Source: Roseimaritima ulvae
Lineage (GTDB): Bacteria > Planctomycetota > Planctomycetia > Pirellulales > Pirellulaceae
Direction of reading: 5' to 3'
Assembly: GCF_008065135.1 (NCBI RefSeq)
Contig: NZ_CP042914.1
Coordinates: forward strand, 7,297,404-7,361,403
DNA: 64,000 nucleotides
Shown: one piece after another, positions 16,955-25,912 of the stretch
How the letters are laid out: every line of letters begins with the position of its first letter
Numbering within the stretch: position 1 is the stretch's first letter
The notes under the pieces: generated by a model
Told to the model about the DNA's origin: nothing
What the model saw: only the letters and a program-made list of their open reading frames with translations
The model's database searches: none
Position numbers and translations under genes: made by a program

Positions 16955-17962
16955 ATGGCAGGTACCCGTAAACGCTCATCGGTGGAACTGGGACACGATG
17001 CCTTCCTGGACATCGTCGCCAACCTGGTCGGCATCCTGATCATCTTGGTGGTCATCCTGGGAACTCGCTCGCAACAGGTGGCGCAAGAGATCAAGGCGCA
17101 ATCGCAAGTCAGCAACGACGACATGGCGCAGTTAGCCACCGAAACGGCTCGCGCGGCCGCCGCCCGCGAGGCCTCCCAGCAGCTGGAAAAACAACTCGCC
17201 GCGGTGGCCACGGAATTAAAAAGCCGCCAGCATGAACGCGCGGTGTTGAACGACCTGCTGGGCGTCGCTCAGGCCGCCTGGGAAGCCAAACAAGCGGATC
17301 TGGATGAACACCGCAAGCAAGCCGTCCAGCTGGTCGCCGCTCAAGCCGCTCTGAATACCGAACTCCAACAACTCCGCGGCCAACGCTCCCAGCTGGAAGC
17401 CTCCGAAGCGCCCGTCGTTTCGCTGGAACACCTGCCCACGCCGATGGCCAAGACCGTGTTCGGCGAAGAGTTGCACTTTCGGCTGAAAGACAACCTGCTG
17501 TCGGTCGTTCCCGTTGACCGGCTGATCGAATCAATTCGCGAGGATTTCCAACATCGCGTCAACGGCCGCGACGGCACCATGGCCTCCCAGGTCGGACCGA
17601 TCCAAGGTTACAGCGCCCAGTACGAGATGTCGCGGCAACGCAAAGCCGTCTCCAGCGGCGGCCGCGTGGGCATGGCGACGCAGATCCAGCTGGTCGGGCT
17701 GGTCATCGAACCGCTGAAGGAACCGCATGGCCAACCGGTCGAAAAAGTGTTCCAAGGCCGTTCGATGCTGGACGTCGAACTGGCCGGCCGCGATCCGGCC
17801 ACCACCACGATCACGATCTGGGTCTACCCCGACAGTTTCGCCAGCCTGCGAAAGCTGAAAGAACACCTCTACCAACGCGGCTTCGCCACCGCCGCACGGC
17901 CCCTGCCGATGGGCCGCCCCATCAGCGGCAGTCCGAATGGGTCAAGGTCGAGTGCGCAGTAG
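16955..17962 (+). CDS. ExbD-like anchored coiled-coil protein, subunit 2 (membrane Asp present)
   Basis: 335 residues. The N-terminal membrane helix FLDIVANLVGILIILVVILG (about 18-37) carries an Asp at the position where ExbD/TolR/MotB keep the proton-carrying Asp. A coiled coil follows (~45-150). The C-terminal ~170 residues include a strand-helix pattern (TTITIWVYPDSFASLRKLKE, then RGFATAARPLP) like the ExbD periplasmic domain and like the preceding gene. GAGG lies upstream of ATG 16955. Because this subunit has the Asp and its neighbour lacks it, the pair could form a mixed stator. The stop TAG at 17960-17962 is the first part of the GTAGGGGAGACAAGGAG repeat. Confidence 0.75.
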   Translation: MAGTRKRSSVELGHDAFLDIVANLVGILIILVVILGTRSQQVAQEIKAQSQVSNDDMAQLATETARAAAAREASQQLEKQLAAVATELKSRQHERAVLNDLLGVAQAAWEAKQADLDEHRKQAVQLVAAQAALNTELQQLRGQRSQLEASEAPVVSLEHLPTPMAKTVFGEELHFRLKDNLLSVVPVDRLIESIREDFQHRVNGRDGTMASQVGPIQGYSAQYEMSRQRKAVSSGGRVGMATQIQLVGLVIEPLKEPHGQPVEKVFQGRSMLDVELAGRDPATTTITIWVYPDSFASLRKLKEHLYQRGFATAARPLPMGRPISGSPNGSRSSAQ

Positions 17963-18206
17963 GGGAGACAAGGAGACAAGGAGACAAGGAGACAAGGAGA
18001 CAAGGAGACAAGGAGTGAGACGCGATTGAGTTCCCGTTCGTTCTCAGATTTCAGATTTCAGATTTCAGATTTCAGATTTCAGATTTGAGATTTGAGATTT
18101 GAGATTTGAGATTTGAGATTTGAAATTTGAAATTTGAAATTTGAAATTTGAAATTTGAAACTCCCAGACTCCTTGTCTCCTTGACTCCTTGTCTCCCCTA
18201 CTCCCC
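17959..18206. repeat. Simple-repeat block with terminal inverted repeats between convergent genes
   Basis: GTAGGGGAGACAAGGAG starts at the stop of the left gene and continues as about six GGAGACAA units (to ~18015). Tandem TCAGATTT, AGATTTG and AAATTTG units follow (about 18044-18160). The block closes with the reverse complement of the first motif (18169-18200), which runs into the stop of the right gene. Both convergent genes thus end in the same TAGGGGAGACAAGGAG sequence, and the arms could pair as a stem over the block. A bidirectional terminator role is possible, but there is no classic hairpin with a T-run. Confidence 0.85.
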
Positions 18207-20894
18207 CGCCGTCTCTTCGTAGATCGGCAGGTGACGATAGAAAACTTCTAAAGACAACACGTTCATGGTGGTCACATACACGCGACCGGCGTGGGCACTC
18301 CAGCGATCGGGCACCTCACCCAACGGTTCCCAGCTGCCGGCGTTTTCACCTTCTTGAATCTGAGAATCGACCAGCGTGGGATTGAGCGCCCGATTCCACT
18401 TCGTCCAATGCTCGCCCCCCATGTGAAACATCACCTGGGTCGCGTAGTACCAGTAGTAGGTGTCGCGTCGCGGGCGTTGCTTGGTCCCGATGCCCGGTAG
18501 GGATTGAGCCAGATAGTCCGCTCCGGAGATCATCGAGGGATGGTCGCGACGCCATCCGCCGTACATCCGCATCAGCATGCCCACGGCGGTCATCGTGCGA
18601 GTAGCTTGCCGACCATGCTGCTGCTGTGCATTGATGGGGGCGTAGGGGTTGTAGCGGTAACGGTCGGCGCGTCCCACGCCTTGCTGGGCGGACTGCAGCC
18701 AACGTTCGATGCCTTGGTAAGTGGAATCGGGCACATGCAGCCCCGCCAAATCGCCGCTCTTGAGGGCCATCATCATCCAACCGCTGACGCTGGTGTCGCT
18801 GCTGTTTTGCGGCTGGTAACGCCAACCGCCGCGGGTCGGATGCTGGCTGGCGACAATAAAATCGATCGCTCTTTGGGCCGGAGCATGCAATTGTGGATCT
18901 TGCGTCATGCCGTAGGCTTCACACAGTGCCAAGGTGGCGATGGCGTGGCTGTACAGCCAGACGTTGCGATTGCTGATCGCGTCTTCGGGACGGAACAGAT
19001 CTCCATCGGGCTTTTGACTTTTGATTAAAAAATCCAGACCGCGTGCTAGGGTGCCGGCGTACTGGTGTTGCCGATGGGTATAGCCCGCGCCTTGGAAGGC
19101 CAGCAAGCACAATCCGGTGGCCGCGGTGTCACTCTTGAGCAGCACCTTTTCGCCGGGGTGCTGCAGCGACCAATGCCCCTGGTCGTGTTGTCGTTTAGCT
19201 AGAAACGCCAACGCCAACTCAATCGCTTCTTCGGTTTCGGGTCCGACCATCCCGGCCGGTGCGGGCGCGGCGGAACCGGCCGTCCGCATCACACGGCGTT
19301 GGAAGGATTCCACCGAAGCCACTTGACTGCCGGCCGGCTTGACCGGGCCTCCCACATCGCGGCGCCGGATCGGTTCGCGGCCCAGGTCCATGGCGGTCAA
19401 ATCGGGCATTTGGGAAGTGCCCGCAATACCGGCCTGAGGAGCGCGCCGACGAGCCAGACCGGCGGGGCCCGTGGCAGCGACGATATCCAGCGGCATCGGT
19501 GCGCCCGACGGGGCGGCGGCGACGGCCGGCGTGTCCATGGCTCGCCGCGACAGCCCATTGCTCGAAGCCATCGGCGGGGAATCATCGGCTTGCCCTTGCT
19601 GTCCGGTGGCGGCGCTGGCCATGGCTTGCAAACTGGGCGGACCGGTGGGCAACCGCGGCGCGTTGGCGCGGGTGGCCCGCGAGCGTCCGCTGGCACGGCC
19701 GGATTGGCTGCTGCTGATCTGCGGCACTCCGCTTTGCGGGACCGGCACTCCACTGGCGGCTCCGCTGGCCGGCGACGCGGAATCGCTGTGCGCAAAGGCC
19801 GGACCGGTCTGGCCCATTTCCGACAACGAAACTCCGGTCGCTTCGGTGGCGCGACGGTTGCTCGTCGGTTCACGGCTGAGCATCCGGCTGGCTTCGGCCA
19901 CACTGCGAGCCACGGCCACGGTGGGCACGGCCGGCGCCGCACCGGCGGGCGACACCGCATCGCTTCGCCGCGATTCGCGCGGCCGTGGCAGATCGATTGC
20001 GGCCATGGCCATCCGCGGCATTTCTTCGCTGTCTCGGCGTTGGACTTCACGCCGCGGCGCCGTGGGCTGGGCTTGCGGTTGGGGCGTCGGCAATTCCATT
20101 GTCGCGCCGGCCGACTGCGAGCGCTGGACCTGCACGTCCTGTCGCTGCTGAACGCTGTCGGGCACCTGTTCGCTGGGCGCTACGTCGGGCACCTCGATGG
20201 GCGTCGGCGGCTGAGGCGTCATTTCGGCTTGGCGTCGCGCCAATTTTGAAGGGTCGCTTTCCGGCGAAGGCATCCGCTCGGCAGCCTGCTGTCGCTCGAT
20301 CAACTGCTTCTGCAACTCCGGTTCGGTCTGCGGCTGTTCGGTGGGCATCTCCAACTTGACCGACGTGGTTTCCATCGGCGGAATTTCCCGCATCTCTTCG
20401 GGGACTTCCTTGGAGGCGGTTTGTACGTCGATGGGCTGTGCCCAATCGGGCTGCTGCGTCTGCTCGCTTTGTCTTTGAAAGATGTGTTCTGAAACGGTGC
20501 GTTGGATGGGCGTCCGTTGAGGCTGCGAACCGGAAAACGTATCGGGCCAGTAGCGACTGAAGATCACCACGTTGACCGCGATGATCAGTAGCAACAGGTG
20601 CACAAACACGCTGACCAAAAAGCCGATTTCCACGGATCGCCGCAGCAACCGCCCGGTCAACAGATGCAGCAGGCAAGCCGACACCAACACGCCGCCGATG
20701 ACCAATGCGATGTAAGTCCAAGCGTTGTACATCCAGCGCGGGTCATCGAAGCCCAACCGCGTGGCCGCCAAATAAATCACCAACCCTCCCAGGGCCAGCA
20801 AAGCGACATCGACGGGCCACATCCGCTCCATCGATTCGCTGCCAGCAGCGGTTGGAGAAGACGATTTGCTTCGGGGGCGTCGTTGCGTTTCCAT
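18198..20894 (-). CDS. Membrane-anchored terpene-cyclase-fold (prenyltransferase/squalene-oxidase repeat) protein
   Basis: 898 residues. Three membrane helices lie within the first ~120 residues (VALLALGGLVIYLAA, TYIALVIGGVLVSACLLHLL, IGFLVSVFVHLLLLIIAVNV). A Pro/Gln/Ser-rich disordered linker runs to ~555. An alpha/alpha-barrel with prenyltransferase/squalene-cyclase-type repeats covers ~565-890: LAFLAKRQHDQGHWSL, LDFLIKSQKPDG, IDFIVASQHPTRGGWRYQ. No DXDD acid motif for cyclisation is visible, so an enzyme role is doubtful; many planctomycete proteins use this fold for binding. Start ATG 20894 overlaps the ExbD stop (TGATG), with GGAGGG upstream; a GTG one codon earlier is possible. The coupling to ExbB/ExbD suggests it is the load or effector of that motor. 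Confidence 0.85.
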   Translation of the reverse strand: METQRRPRSKSSSPTAAGSESMERMWPVDVALLALGGLVIYLAATRLGFDDPRWMYNAWTYIALVIGGVLVSACLLHLLTGRLLRRSVEIGFLVSVFVHLLLLIIAVNVVIFSRYWPDTFSGSQPQRTPIQRTVSEHIFQRQSEQTQQPDWAQPIDVQTASKEVPEEMREIPPMETTSVKLEMPTEQPQTEPELQKQLIERQQAAERMPSPESDPSKLARRQAEMTPQPPTPIEVPDVAPSEQVPDSVQQRQDVQVQRSQSAGATMELPTPQPQAQPTAPRREVQRRDSEEMPRMAMAAIDLPRPRESRRSDAVSPAGAAPAVPTVAVARSVAEASRMLSREPTSNRRATEATGVSLSEMGQTGPAFAHSDSASPASGAASGVPVPQSGVPQISSSQSGRASGRSRATRANAPRLPTGPPSLQAMASAATGQQGQADDSPPMASSNGLSRRAMDTPAVAAAPSGAPMPLDIVAATGPAGLARRRAPQAGIAGTSQMPDLTAMDLGREPIRRRDVGGPVKPAGSQVASVESFQRRVMRTAGSAAPAPAGMVGPETEEAIELALAFLAKRQHDQGHWSLQHPGEKVLLKSDTAATGLCLLAFQGAGYTHRQHQYAGTLARGLDFLIKSQKPDGDLFRPEDAISNRNVWLYSHAIATLALCEAYGMTQDPQLHAPAQRAIDFIVASQHPTRGGWRYQPQNSSDTSVSGWMMMALKSGDLAGLHVPDSTYQGIERWLQSAQQGVGRADRYRYNPYAPINAQQQHGRQATRTMTAVGMLMRMYGGWRRDHPSMISGADYLAQSLPGIGTKQRPRRDTYYWYYATQVMFHMGGEHWTKWNRALNPTLVDSQIQEGENAGSWEPLGEVPDRWSAHAGRVYVTTMNVLSLEVFYRHLPIYEETAGE

Positions 20895-21322
20895 CACAGC
20901 CCTCCGGCGGGTCCTTCCTGAGTGGTCACCGAATAGTGGCTGACGCCGGTGCGGTTACACAGATCCATGGCACTAACCACGGGCTGAAAGGGCACCGCCT
21001 TGTCGGCTCGGATGACCACCGTTTGGTTGGTGGGGTTATCGGCCACGGCGCGGCGGAGCAGGTCTTCGATGGCGTCCAGGTTCATAGCCCGGCCGCCGAC
21101 GAACATCTTGCCCGTGGCATTGATGTCGATGACAAACTCTTTGGTTTTCGCCGTCATCGGGCTGGCACTGGTGGCGTTGGGCAAGACGATGTCCAACTTG
21201 CGTTCTTCCTCTTCGAACTCGCTGGTCACAAGAAAGAAGATCAACAACAGGAACACGACGTCGATCAACGGCGTCAGGCTGAGCGTCGAGGCGGCTTGCG
21301 ACTTTTTGATTTTTAATGCCAT
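20894..21322 (-). CDS. ExbD/TolR-family biopolymer transport protein
   Basis: 142 residues, full length for ExbD. The single membrane helix (LTPLIDVVFLLLIFFLVTSE, about 16-35) contains the conserved proton-relay Asp at residue 21. The periplasmic domain follows with KEFVIDINATGKMFVGG and VVIRADKAVPFQPVVSAM, then a final helix-strand (RTGVSHYSVTTQ). It starts seven bases after the ExbB stop, and its own TGA overlaps the next start. ExbB and ExbD use the proton gradient to power envelope processes such as TonB-dependent uptake; no TonB gene is present here. Confidence 0.95.
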   Translation of the reverse strand: MALKIKKSQAASTLSLTPLIDVVFLLLIFFLVTSEFEEEERKLDIVLPNATSASPMTAKTKEFVIDINATGKMFVGGRAMNLDAIEDLLRRAVADNPTNQTVVIRADKAVPFQPVVSAMDLCNRTGVSHYSVTTQEGPAGGL

Positions 21323-21329
21323 CGCGCGG

Positions 21330-22343
21330 CTAGCCTTTTTTCGCTACGGGTTGCTCGCTGCTGACGCGGGGCTGTTTGTTGGGATGGCCGGCCAGTGGCG
21401 GCGCCGGCGGCGGAGGCGGTTTGGCGCCGGGCTGCAGCGGGCGCAAACCGCGGATGGTGTCAAACCGCATCCGCCCATGAAATCGTTCCAGCCCCGGCGC
21501 GACCGCGAAGGCCAGTTCTTCAATGCGGTGAAACAATTTGGTCAGTCGGTTCTCCAGGTACTGCGCCATGATCGCCGCGGGAATGGCCACGATCAAACCC
21601 GCTAATGTGGTCACCAAGGCTGTGTAGATGCCTTCGGACAATTGCTCGCTGCGACTGCGATCGGCGGTCAGCGATGTCGATTCATGGAAGGCCACAATCA
21701 TGCCCCACACCGTCCCCAACAAGCCCATCAACGGGGTCGCGGCAGCGGCCAGATTCAACCACCGAATGGGCCCACCATAATCATCGGCTTCGCGCTGAGC
21801 GGTGTCGATCGCCGCGCGTTCGATTTCACCCAGCGGTTGGCCGGTGCGTTCCAGCATGGCTTTGACCACCGTGGCCGCCGCCGAGGGGTTTTGCTCACAC
21901 GCGTTGTAAGCGGATTGCGGATCAAAACTTTCCACCGGGTCCCGCAGCTTCATCAGATGCTCGACCAGCCGCTTGGGAATCACGCGTCGTCGCCGCATGC
22001 TGACGAATCGTTCGACCGATAGAGTAACGACCAACAAGGACATGATCGCGATCGGAATCATGAACTTGCCGCCGCTGCCGATCAGCGTCATCAGGTCGAT
22101 GCCCGTGGGATCGGCGGCCCGTTCCGCGTCGCTGGGAAGATTATCGGCTGGGTCATTGCCCTGCAGGGCTTCGATCGCCGAAGCGTCGATGGGCACATCC
22201 TGCGCCACCGAGGCCGGCAAGCCCGCGGCCACCGCCACTGCCACCACGACGACCCACAATGCGGCTCGAACGGTCAGCCCACCGCGGTCCTGGGACAGTC
22301 GGTCGGCGCCCGAGGGACGTAGGAATTGAAAAAGCTGTCTCAA
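21330..22343 (-). CDS. MotA/TolQ/ExbB-family proton channel protein
   Basis: 337 residues. It has a cleavable-looking signal or first helix (LWVVVVAVAVAAGLPASVAQ, about 29-48), a short periplasmic stretch, and a membrane helix at ~93-113 (KFMIPIAIMSLLVVTLSVER). The two channel helices are LAAAATPLMGLLGTVWGMIV and YTALVTTLAGLIVAIPAAIM. An added N-terminal signal peptide and periplasmic segment are common in planctomycete and Bacteroidetes ExbB. The start appears to be TTG at 22343 with a weak GAGAAAA upstream, so the exact 5' end is uncertain. ExbD follows after seven bases. Confidence 0.93.
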   Translation of the reverse strand: MRQLFQFLRPSGADRLSQDRGGLTVRAALWVVVVAVAVAAGLPASVAQDVPIDASAIEALQGNDPADNLPSDAERAADPTGIDLMTLIGSGGKFMIPIAIMSLLVVTLSVERFVSMRRRRVIPKRLVEHLMKLRDPVESFDPQSAYNACEQNPSAAATVVKAMLERTGQPLGEIERAAIDTAQREADDYGGPIRWLNLAAAATPLMGLLGTVWGMIVAFHESTSLTADRSRSEQLSEGIYTALVTTLAGLIVAIPAAIMAQYLENRLTKLFHRIEELAFAVAPGLERFHGRMRFDTIRGLRPLQPGAKPPPPPAPPLAGHPNKQPRVSSEQPVAKKG

Positions 22344-22470
22344 AGTTTTCTCGATTTTTGGTTAGCGTTTTCGTGAACGTATCGGGTTGAACTCATCTTA
22401 TCCGACGCCGCCCCGATCCGTCTAATTGGCGTTTCGCAGTCGCCTTCAAAACCCGCAGATTGTCGCTGCA

Positions 22471-22604
22471 GTAGCATGGGCCCCTGCCCCGTGCAGCTCT
22501 ATCACTAAGATTCTCAAACACACACGGGCCAGGGGCCCATGCTACTAAACTAAAAAACCCTCCCCTCGCTAAGGCTCGCCCCTTCCTGAGGGAGGGTGCA
22601 ATAC
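22471..22604. repeat. Family A inverted pair and CCCTCCC-type hairpin
   Basis: A forward family A copy (22471-22493) and an inverted one (22522-22545) are 28 bases apart and could form a stem of about 23 bp. Next to it, 22556-22604 has ACCCTCCCCTCGCTAAGG...TGAGGGAGGGT, like the motifs near 2.05 and 50.7 kb. The pair sits between the TPR gene and exbB on the same strand and might end or attenuate transcription there. Confidence 0.85.
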
Positions 22605-22624
22605 CAATGCGTCAGGCGTCTCCT

Positions 22625-25600
22625 CTAAAGACGTTTGAGCACCTCCAGTCGTTCCCGAGCCTTTGCGGCCAGCTCATGCTGGGGGTGTTTCTCGACGACA
22701 AATCCGAAGAACTGGCGAGCGTATTTGATCGCGTTTTGCTTGCGTGCCCCACTGGTCGACTGAATCAACAGCTCGGCACAACGGCCCGCTTCGTAGCCGC
22801 TTTTGGCTTGCCAGTTTTTGATTCCCGGCGGGGCTTTCTCGGCCCCAAAGCCGTACATCACGCGTTGGAATTCGGGGATCGCCTTGGCCAGGTCGCGTCG
22901 CGAGAAGTAGACCTCGCCCATCATGAAGCGGCAGCGGGCCGCCGTTTCATCGCGGTATTTCCCGGCCACTTGTCCGTACAGTTTCAAAGCCTGGTCGTCG
23001 TCACCGAGTTGCTGATGGGCAAAGCCGGTTTGGAAGAACACCTGGGGCAGATAATCGGTCGTGGGAAATCGCTCGCGGAGGGCGTCGAACCAATCGATCG
23101 CTTGCCGCCACTTTTCCAACTGCCCCAGACTCTGGCCGCCATGCAGGTACACCAGTTCACGGATCTGCTGCTGGTCTTCGTCGGTGACCGTCGTGGAGGT
23201 CTCATTGGCGGCTTCGATTTTCTGGCGAGCCGCGGTGAACACTTCGACGGCCGATTCGTAGCGTTTGAGTTTGAAGCGGGATTCACCGGTCATCAACAAC
23301 GCGTCGAGCGACAGTTTGCCCTCGGGGTGCTGTTTGGCTTGCTGCGCAAAAACGACTTCAGCGGCTTTGTAATCAGGAATCCGAAACAGCGACCAGCCTT
23401 GATTGTAGAGCGCCTTTTCGGACAGTTCGGCGTCGCTGGTGATTTCGGCTGCCCGGCCAAACGCCGTCGCGGCCGCTTTCCAATCCTGCTTGGCGTACTC
23501 CTGTTCGGCGATGAAATAACTGGCTTCGGCCGCCAACGCATTCTGGGGATACTTTGTGATCAGCTGTTGAAAGTACTTTGCCGCTTCCGATTTGTTGCCT
23601 TCTTCTTTCAGCGACCAAGCCAAGTCGTACAGCACGCGTTCCATGGCCGGATAACTGGGGACTTCGCTCACCAATCGCCGCAACAGCTTGGCCGATTCAC
23701 CGGGCTGATCGCGTTTCAGTTCGATCTGCGCCAATTCGTACAGGGCATGCCCCAAAGCGTTTCCTTCGGGCTTGCTGTCGATGATCGCTCGCAACTGTTG
23801 TTCGGCCGGATCCAAGTCTTCCATTTTTCGCAGCGTGACGCCGTAAGCCAATTGAGCTTCGTCGCGCAGCGGATGTGATTCGTATTCATCCAACATCTTC
23901 TTCAGCAGCGGACGAGCTTCATCCGGTTTGTCTTGCTGTAACAAGCACCAGCCTTTGTTGAACAGCGCGTAGGGAATCAAACCGGGATCGTTATTGCGCT
24001 GCAAGATTTGGGAATAGGCGGCGATGGCGGCATCGTAATCTTTACCGCCCGCGGCTTGCTGGCCGAGCCGGAAGTAGGCCTGATCGGCCATCCGTTTCTT
24101 GTCATAGGTTTTGATCAGCTCCCGCCAGGTCGCGGTGGCGGCGGCTTGATCGCCGGCCTGCTGCTGGGCCTGCCCGAGCAGCAACATGGCTTCGTCGCCC
24201 TTGGGCCAACTGGGATCCTGCTTGCGGCAAGCCTGCAGTTCCGCAATCGCTTTGTCGGGTCGCTGTGCGAACAGATGACTAGCACCGATCAGAAAATGGG
24301 CTTCGGCTTTTTGGGCATCGCTCTGCAAGCTCTGCAATTCGCGTTGAGCCACTTCAATGGCGTCGTCGTATTTGCCGGCCAGGTAAGCCGCCGTGGCGCC
24401 GCGAAGTACCCACACCGGTCGCTGCGGATTATCTTTACTGCGTTTCAACAGGGCGGCGTAAGCGGCGGCGGAGTCGGCGTGTTTGCCGGCCAACAATTTG
24501 GCTTCGGCGTCGATGTAGCGCACGTCGTTGGCTAACGTGTCTTGGTCAAAACGTTTCATGAATTCGCCAGACAAATCGACTGCCCGCTGCAGGTTACCGG
24601 ACTGCAAGGCGGCAAAGGCGGCGCTGTACAGGGCCCGCGGCGCCAACGGACTCTGCGGATCTTCGCGGTACACGGCGGCGAACAAGTCCAGCGAAGCGGC
24701 GGCTTTTTCCGGGTCCAGCGACATCGCTTCGGCCTGGTCTAATTTCAGTGTCAACGCATAAGGGCCCTCGACGCCTTTCTTGATTTGGTCCACGGCAATT
24801 TTCTCCGCCGCCGCGGCATCCCCCTTGCGAAGGGCGATCTGCGCCAACCAATGCGCCGCCTCGGTGGCTTCCGCGCGACTGTCTCCGTCCAACACCTGTT
24901 GAAAACGTTTGCGAGCCGTATCGATATCGCCGGCGATGTACGAGCTCTGCGCCGAGGCCAAAATCGCCGCGGCGGCGTAGCGTGATTGGGGATGTTTGGC
25001 GATCACCTGTTCGTAAGCCTGAGCGGCTTCGGCCGACTTGCTAGCTTGGGCCAGCGCAAAAGCGCGACGGAACATCGCGTAAGCCGCGTTCTCGCCGCCC
25101 CGCTGTGCGACTTCGGCAAACACCGCTGCGGCTGCGTCGTTTTCTTTACGCATGATCAACACGTCGCCCATCCGCACCTGTACCTCGGCGGCCAGAGCGG
25201 CGTCGGACTCCGCACAGCTGGCCAATAGGTCGCGATAGGATTTTAAAGCACCGTCAAAATCATCCAGTTCTTCCTGCGCGACGCCGCGCGCGTACAAAGC
25301 GTCGCATCGGAGCGGGCTTTCCGCCGCCTTGGGCAGCTTCAACATCGAATCGTAAAACGCGATCGCTTGCTGCGAATCGCCCAACGCATAAGCGGCTTCT
25401 CCGCTGAAGAAATACGCCTGATCCAAAAACTGGCTCTTGGGAAACTCTTGCTTCAGCTGTTTAAAACCCGCGATCGCCTCCCGCAGCGGTTCCGGCTTGC
25501 GAGGTTCGCCGGGCTGAATCCCCTCCCCCGACGCGGCGTACAAACACCAGCCACGGTTGGCCAGGCTCTCTTCCCGCAGATCGTACTTGGTGTCTTTCAA

Positions 25601-25912
25601 GGCCCTTTGAAAAGCGTCGGCAGCAGCCTGATAATCGGCCGGTTCTTTTTGCATAAAGCAGACCCCCAGATAGTGAGCCGCCTTGGGGACCAGGGGATCT
25701 TGGGGGAATTCCTTCAAAAATTCCTGCCAGGCCGCAATCGCCAGATCCATCGCCCCGTTGGTCTGGAAGTTGGCGGCGTCGGCGTACTTGGCAATCGCCG
25801 CCTGACTGGACTTCTCGGCCGCCTGCGCCGTGGGAACACGGCCCAACGACAGGCACAGCATGCCGACGAACACGAGTACCAGACAGCGAGCGGCGGAGTG
25901 CGACAACTGCAT
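22625..25912 (-). CDS. Large exported tetratricopeptide-repeat protein
   Basis: 1095 residues from ATG at 25912 (an ORF extends 15 codons further, but the signal peptide begins here: CLVLVFVGMLCLSLGRV, then PTAQA-A). The mature protein consists almost entirely of TPR-type helical pairs, e.g. AIAAWQEFLKEFPQDPLVPK, AKYFQQLITKYPQNALAAEA and ALYNQGWSLFRIPDYKAAEV, with motifs like those of YbgF/BamD. It is probably a periplasmic scaffold. It lies upstream of exbB on the same strand with a 281-bp repeat-bearing gap. Together they resemble a Tol/Exb-like envelope system in which the TPR protein recruits substrates; that role is inference. Confidence 0.88.
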   Translation of the reverse strand: MQLSHSAARCLVLVFVGMLCLSLGRVPTAQAAEKSSQAAIAKYADAANFQTNGAMDLAIAAWQEFLKEFPQDPLVPKAAHYLGVCFMQKEPADYQAAADAFQRALKDTKYDLREESLANRGWCLYAASGEGIQPGEPRKPEPLREAIAGFKQLKQEFPKSQFLDQAYFFSGEAAYALGDSQQAIAFYDSMLKLPKAAESPLRCDALYARGVAQEELDDFDGALKSYRDLLASCAESDAALAAEVQVRMGDVLIMRKENDAAAAVFAEVAQRGGENAAYAMFRRAFALAQASKSAEAAQAYEQVIAKHPQSRYAAAAILASAQSSYIAGDIDTARKRFQQVLDGDSRAEATEAAHWLAQIALRKGDAAAAEKIAVDQIKKGVEGPYALTLKLDQAEAMSLDPEKAAASLDLFAAVYREDPQSPLAPRALYSAAFAALQSGNLQRAVDLSGEFMKRFDQDTLANDVRYIDAEAKLLAGKHADSAAAYAALLKRSKDNPQRPVWVLRGATAAYLAGKYDDAIEVAQRELQSLQSDAQKAEAHFLIGASHLFAQRPDKAIAELQACRKQDPSWPKGDEAMLLLGQAQQQAGDQAAATATWRELIKTYDKKRMADQAYFRLGQQAAGGKDYDAAIAAYSQILQRNNDPGLIPYALFNKGWCLLQQDKPDEARPLLKKMLDEYESHPLRDEAQLAYGVTLRKMEDLDPAEQQLRAIIDSKPEGNALGHALYELAQIELKRDQPGESAKLLRRLVSEVPSYPAMERVLYDLAWSLKEEGNKSEAAKYFQQLITKYPQNALAAEASYFIAEQEYAKQDWKAAATAFGRAAEITSDAELSEKALYNQGWSLFRIPDYKAAEVVFAQQAKQHPEGKLSLDALLMTGESRFKLKRYESAVEVFTAARQKIEAANETSTTVTDEDQQQIRELVYLHGGQSLGQLEKWRQAIDWFDALRERFPTTDYLPQVFFQTGFAHQQLGDDDQALKLYGQVAGKYRDETAARCRFMMGEVYFSRRDLAKAIPEFQRVMYGFGAEKAPPGIKNWQAKSGYEAGRCAELLIQSTSGARKQNAIKYARQFFGFVVEKHPQHELAAKARERLEVLKRL

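Noticed and set aside
15050-17962. Zorya (ZorA/ZorB) defence system
   Set aside because: The channel protein plus anchored coiled-coil protein layout is similar, but there is no OmpA-type peptidoglycan-binding domain and no zorC/D/E-like gene nearby. It is kept only as a comparison.
18198-20894. Squalene-hopene cyclase
   Set aside because: The barrel repeats are present but I see no DXDD motif, and the protein has N-terminal membrane helices and a long linker unlike true cyclases.
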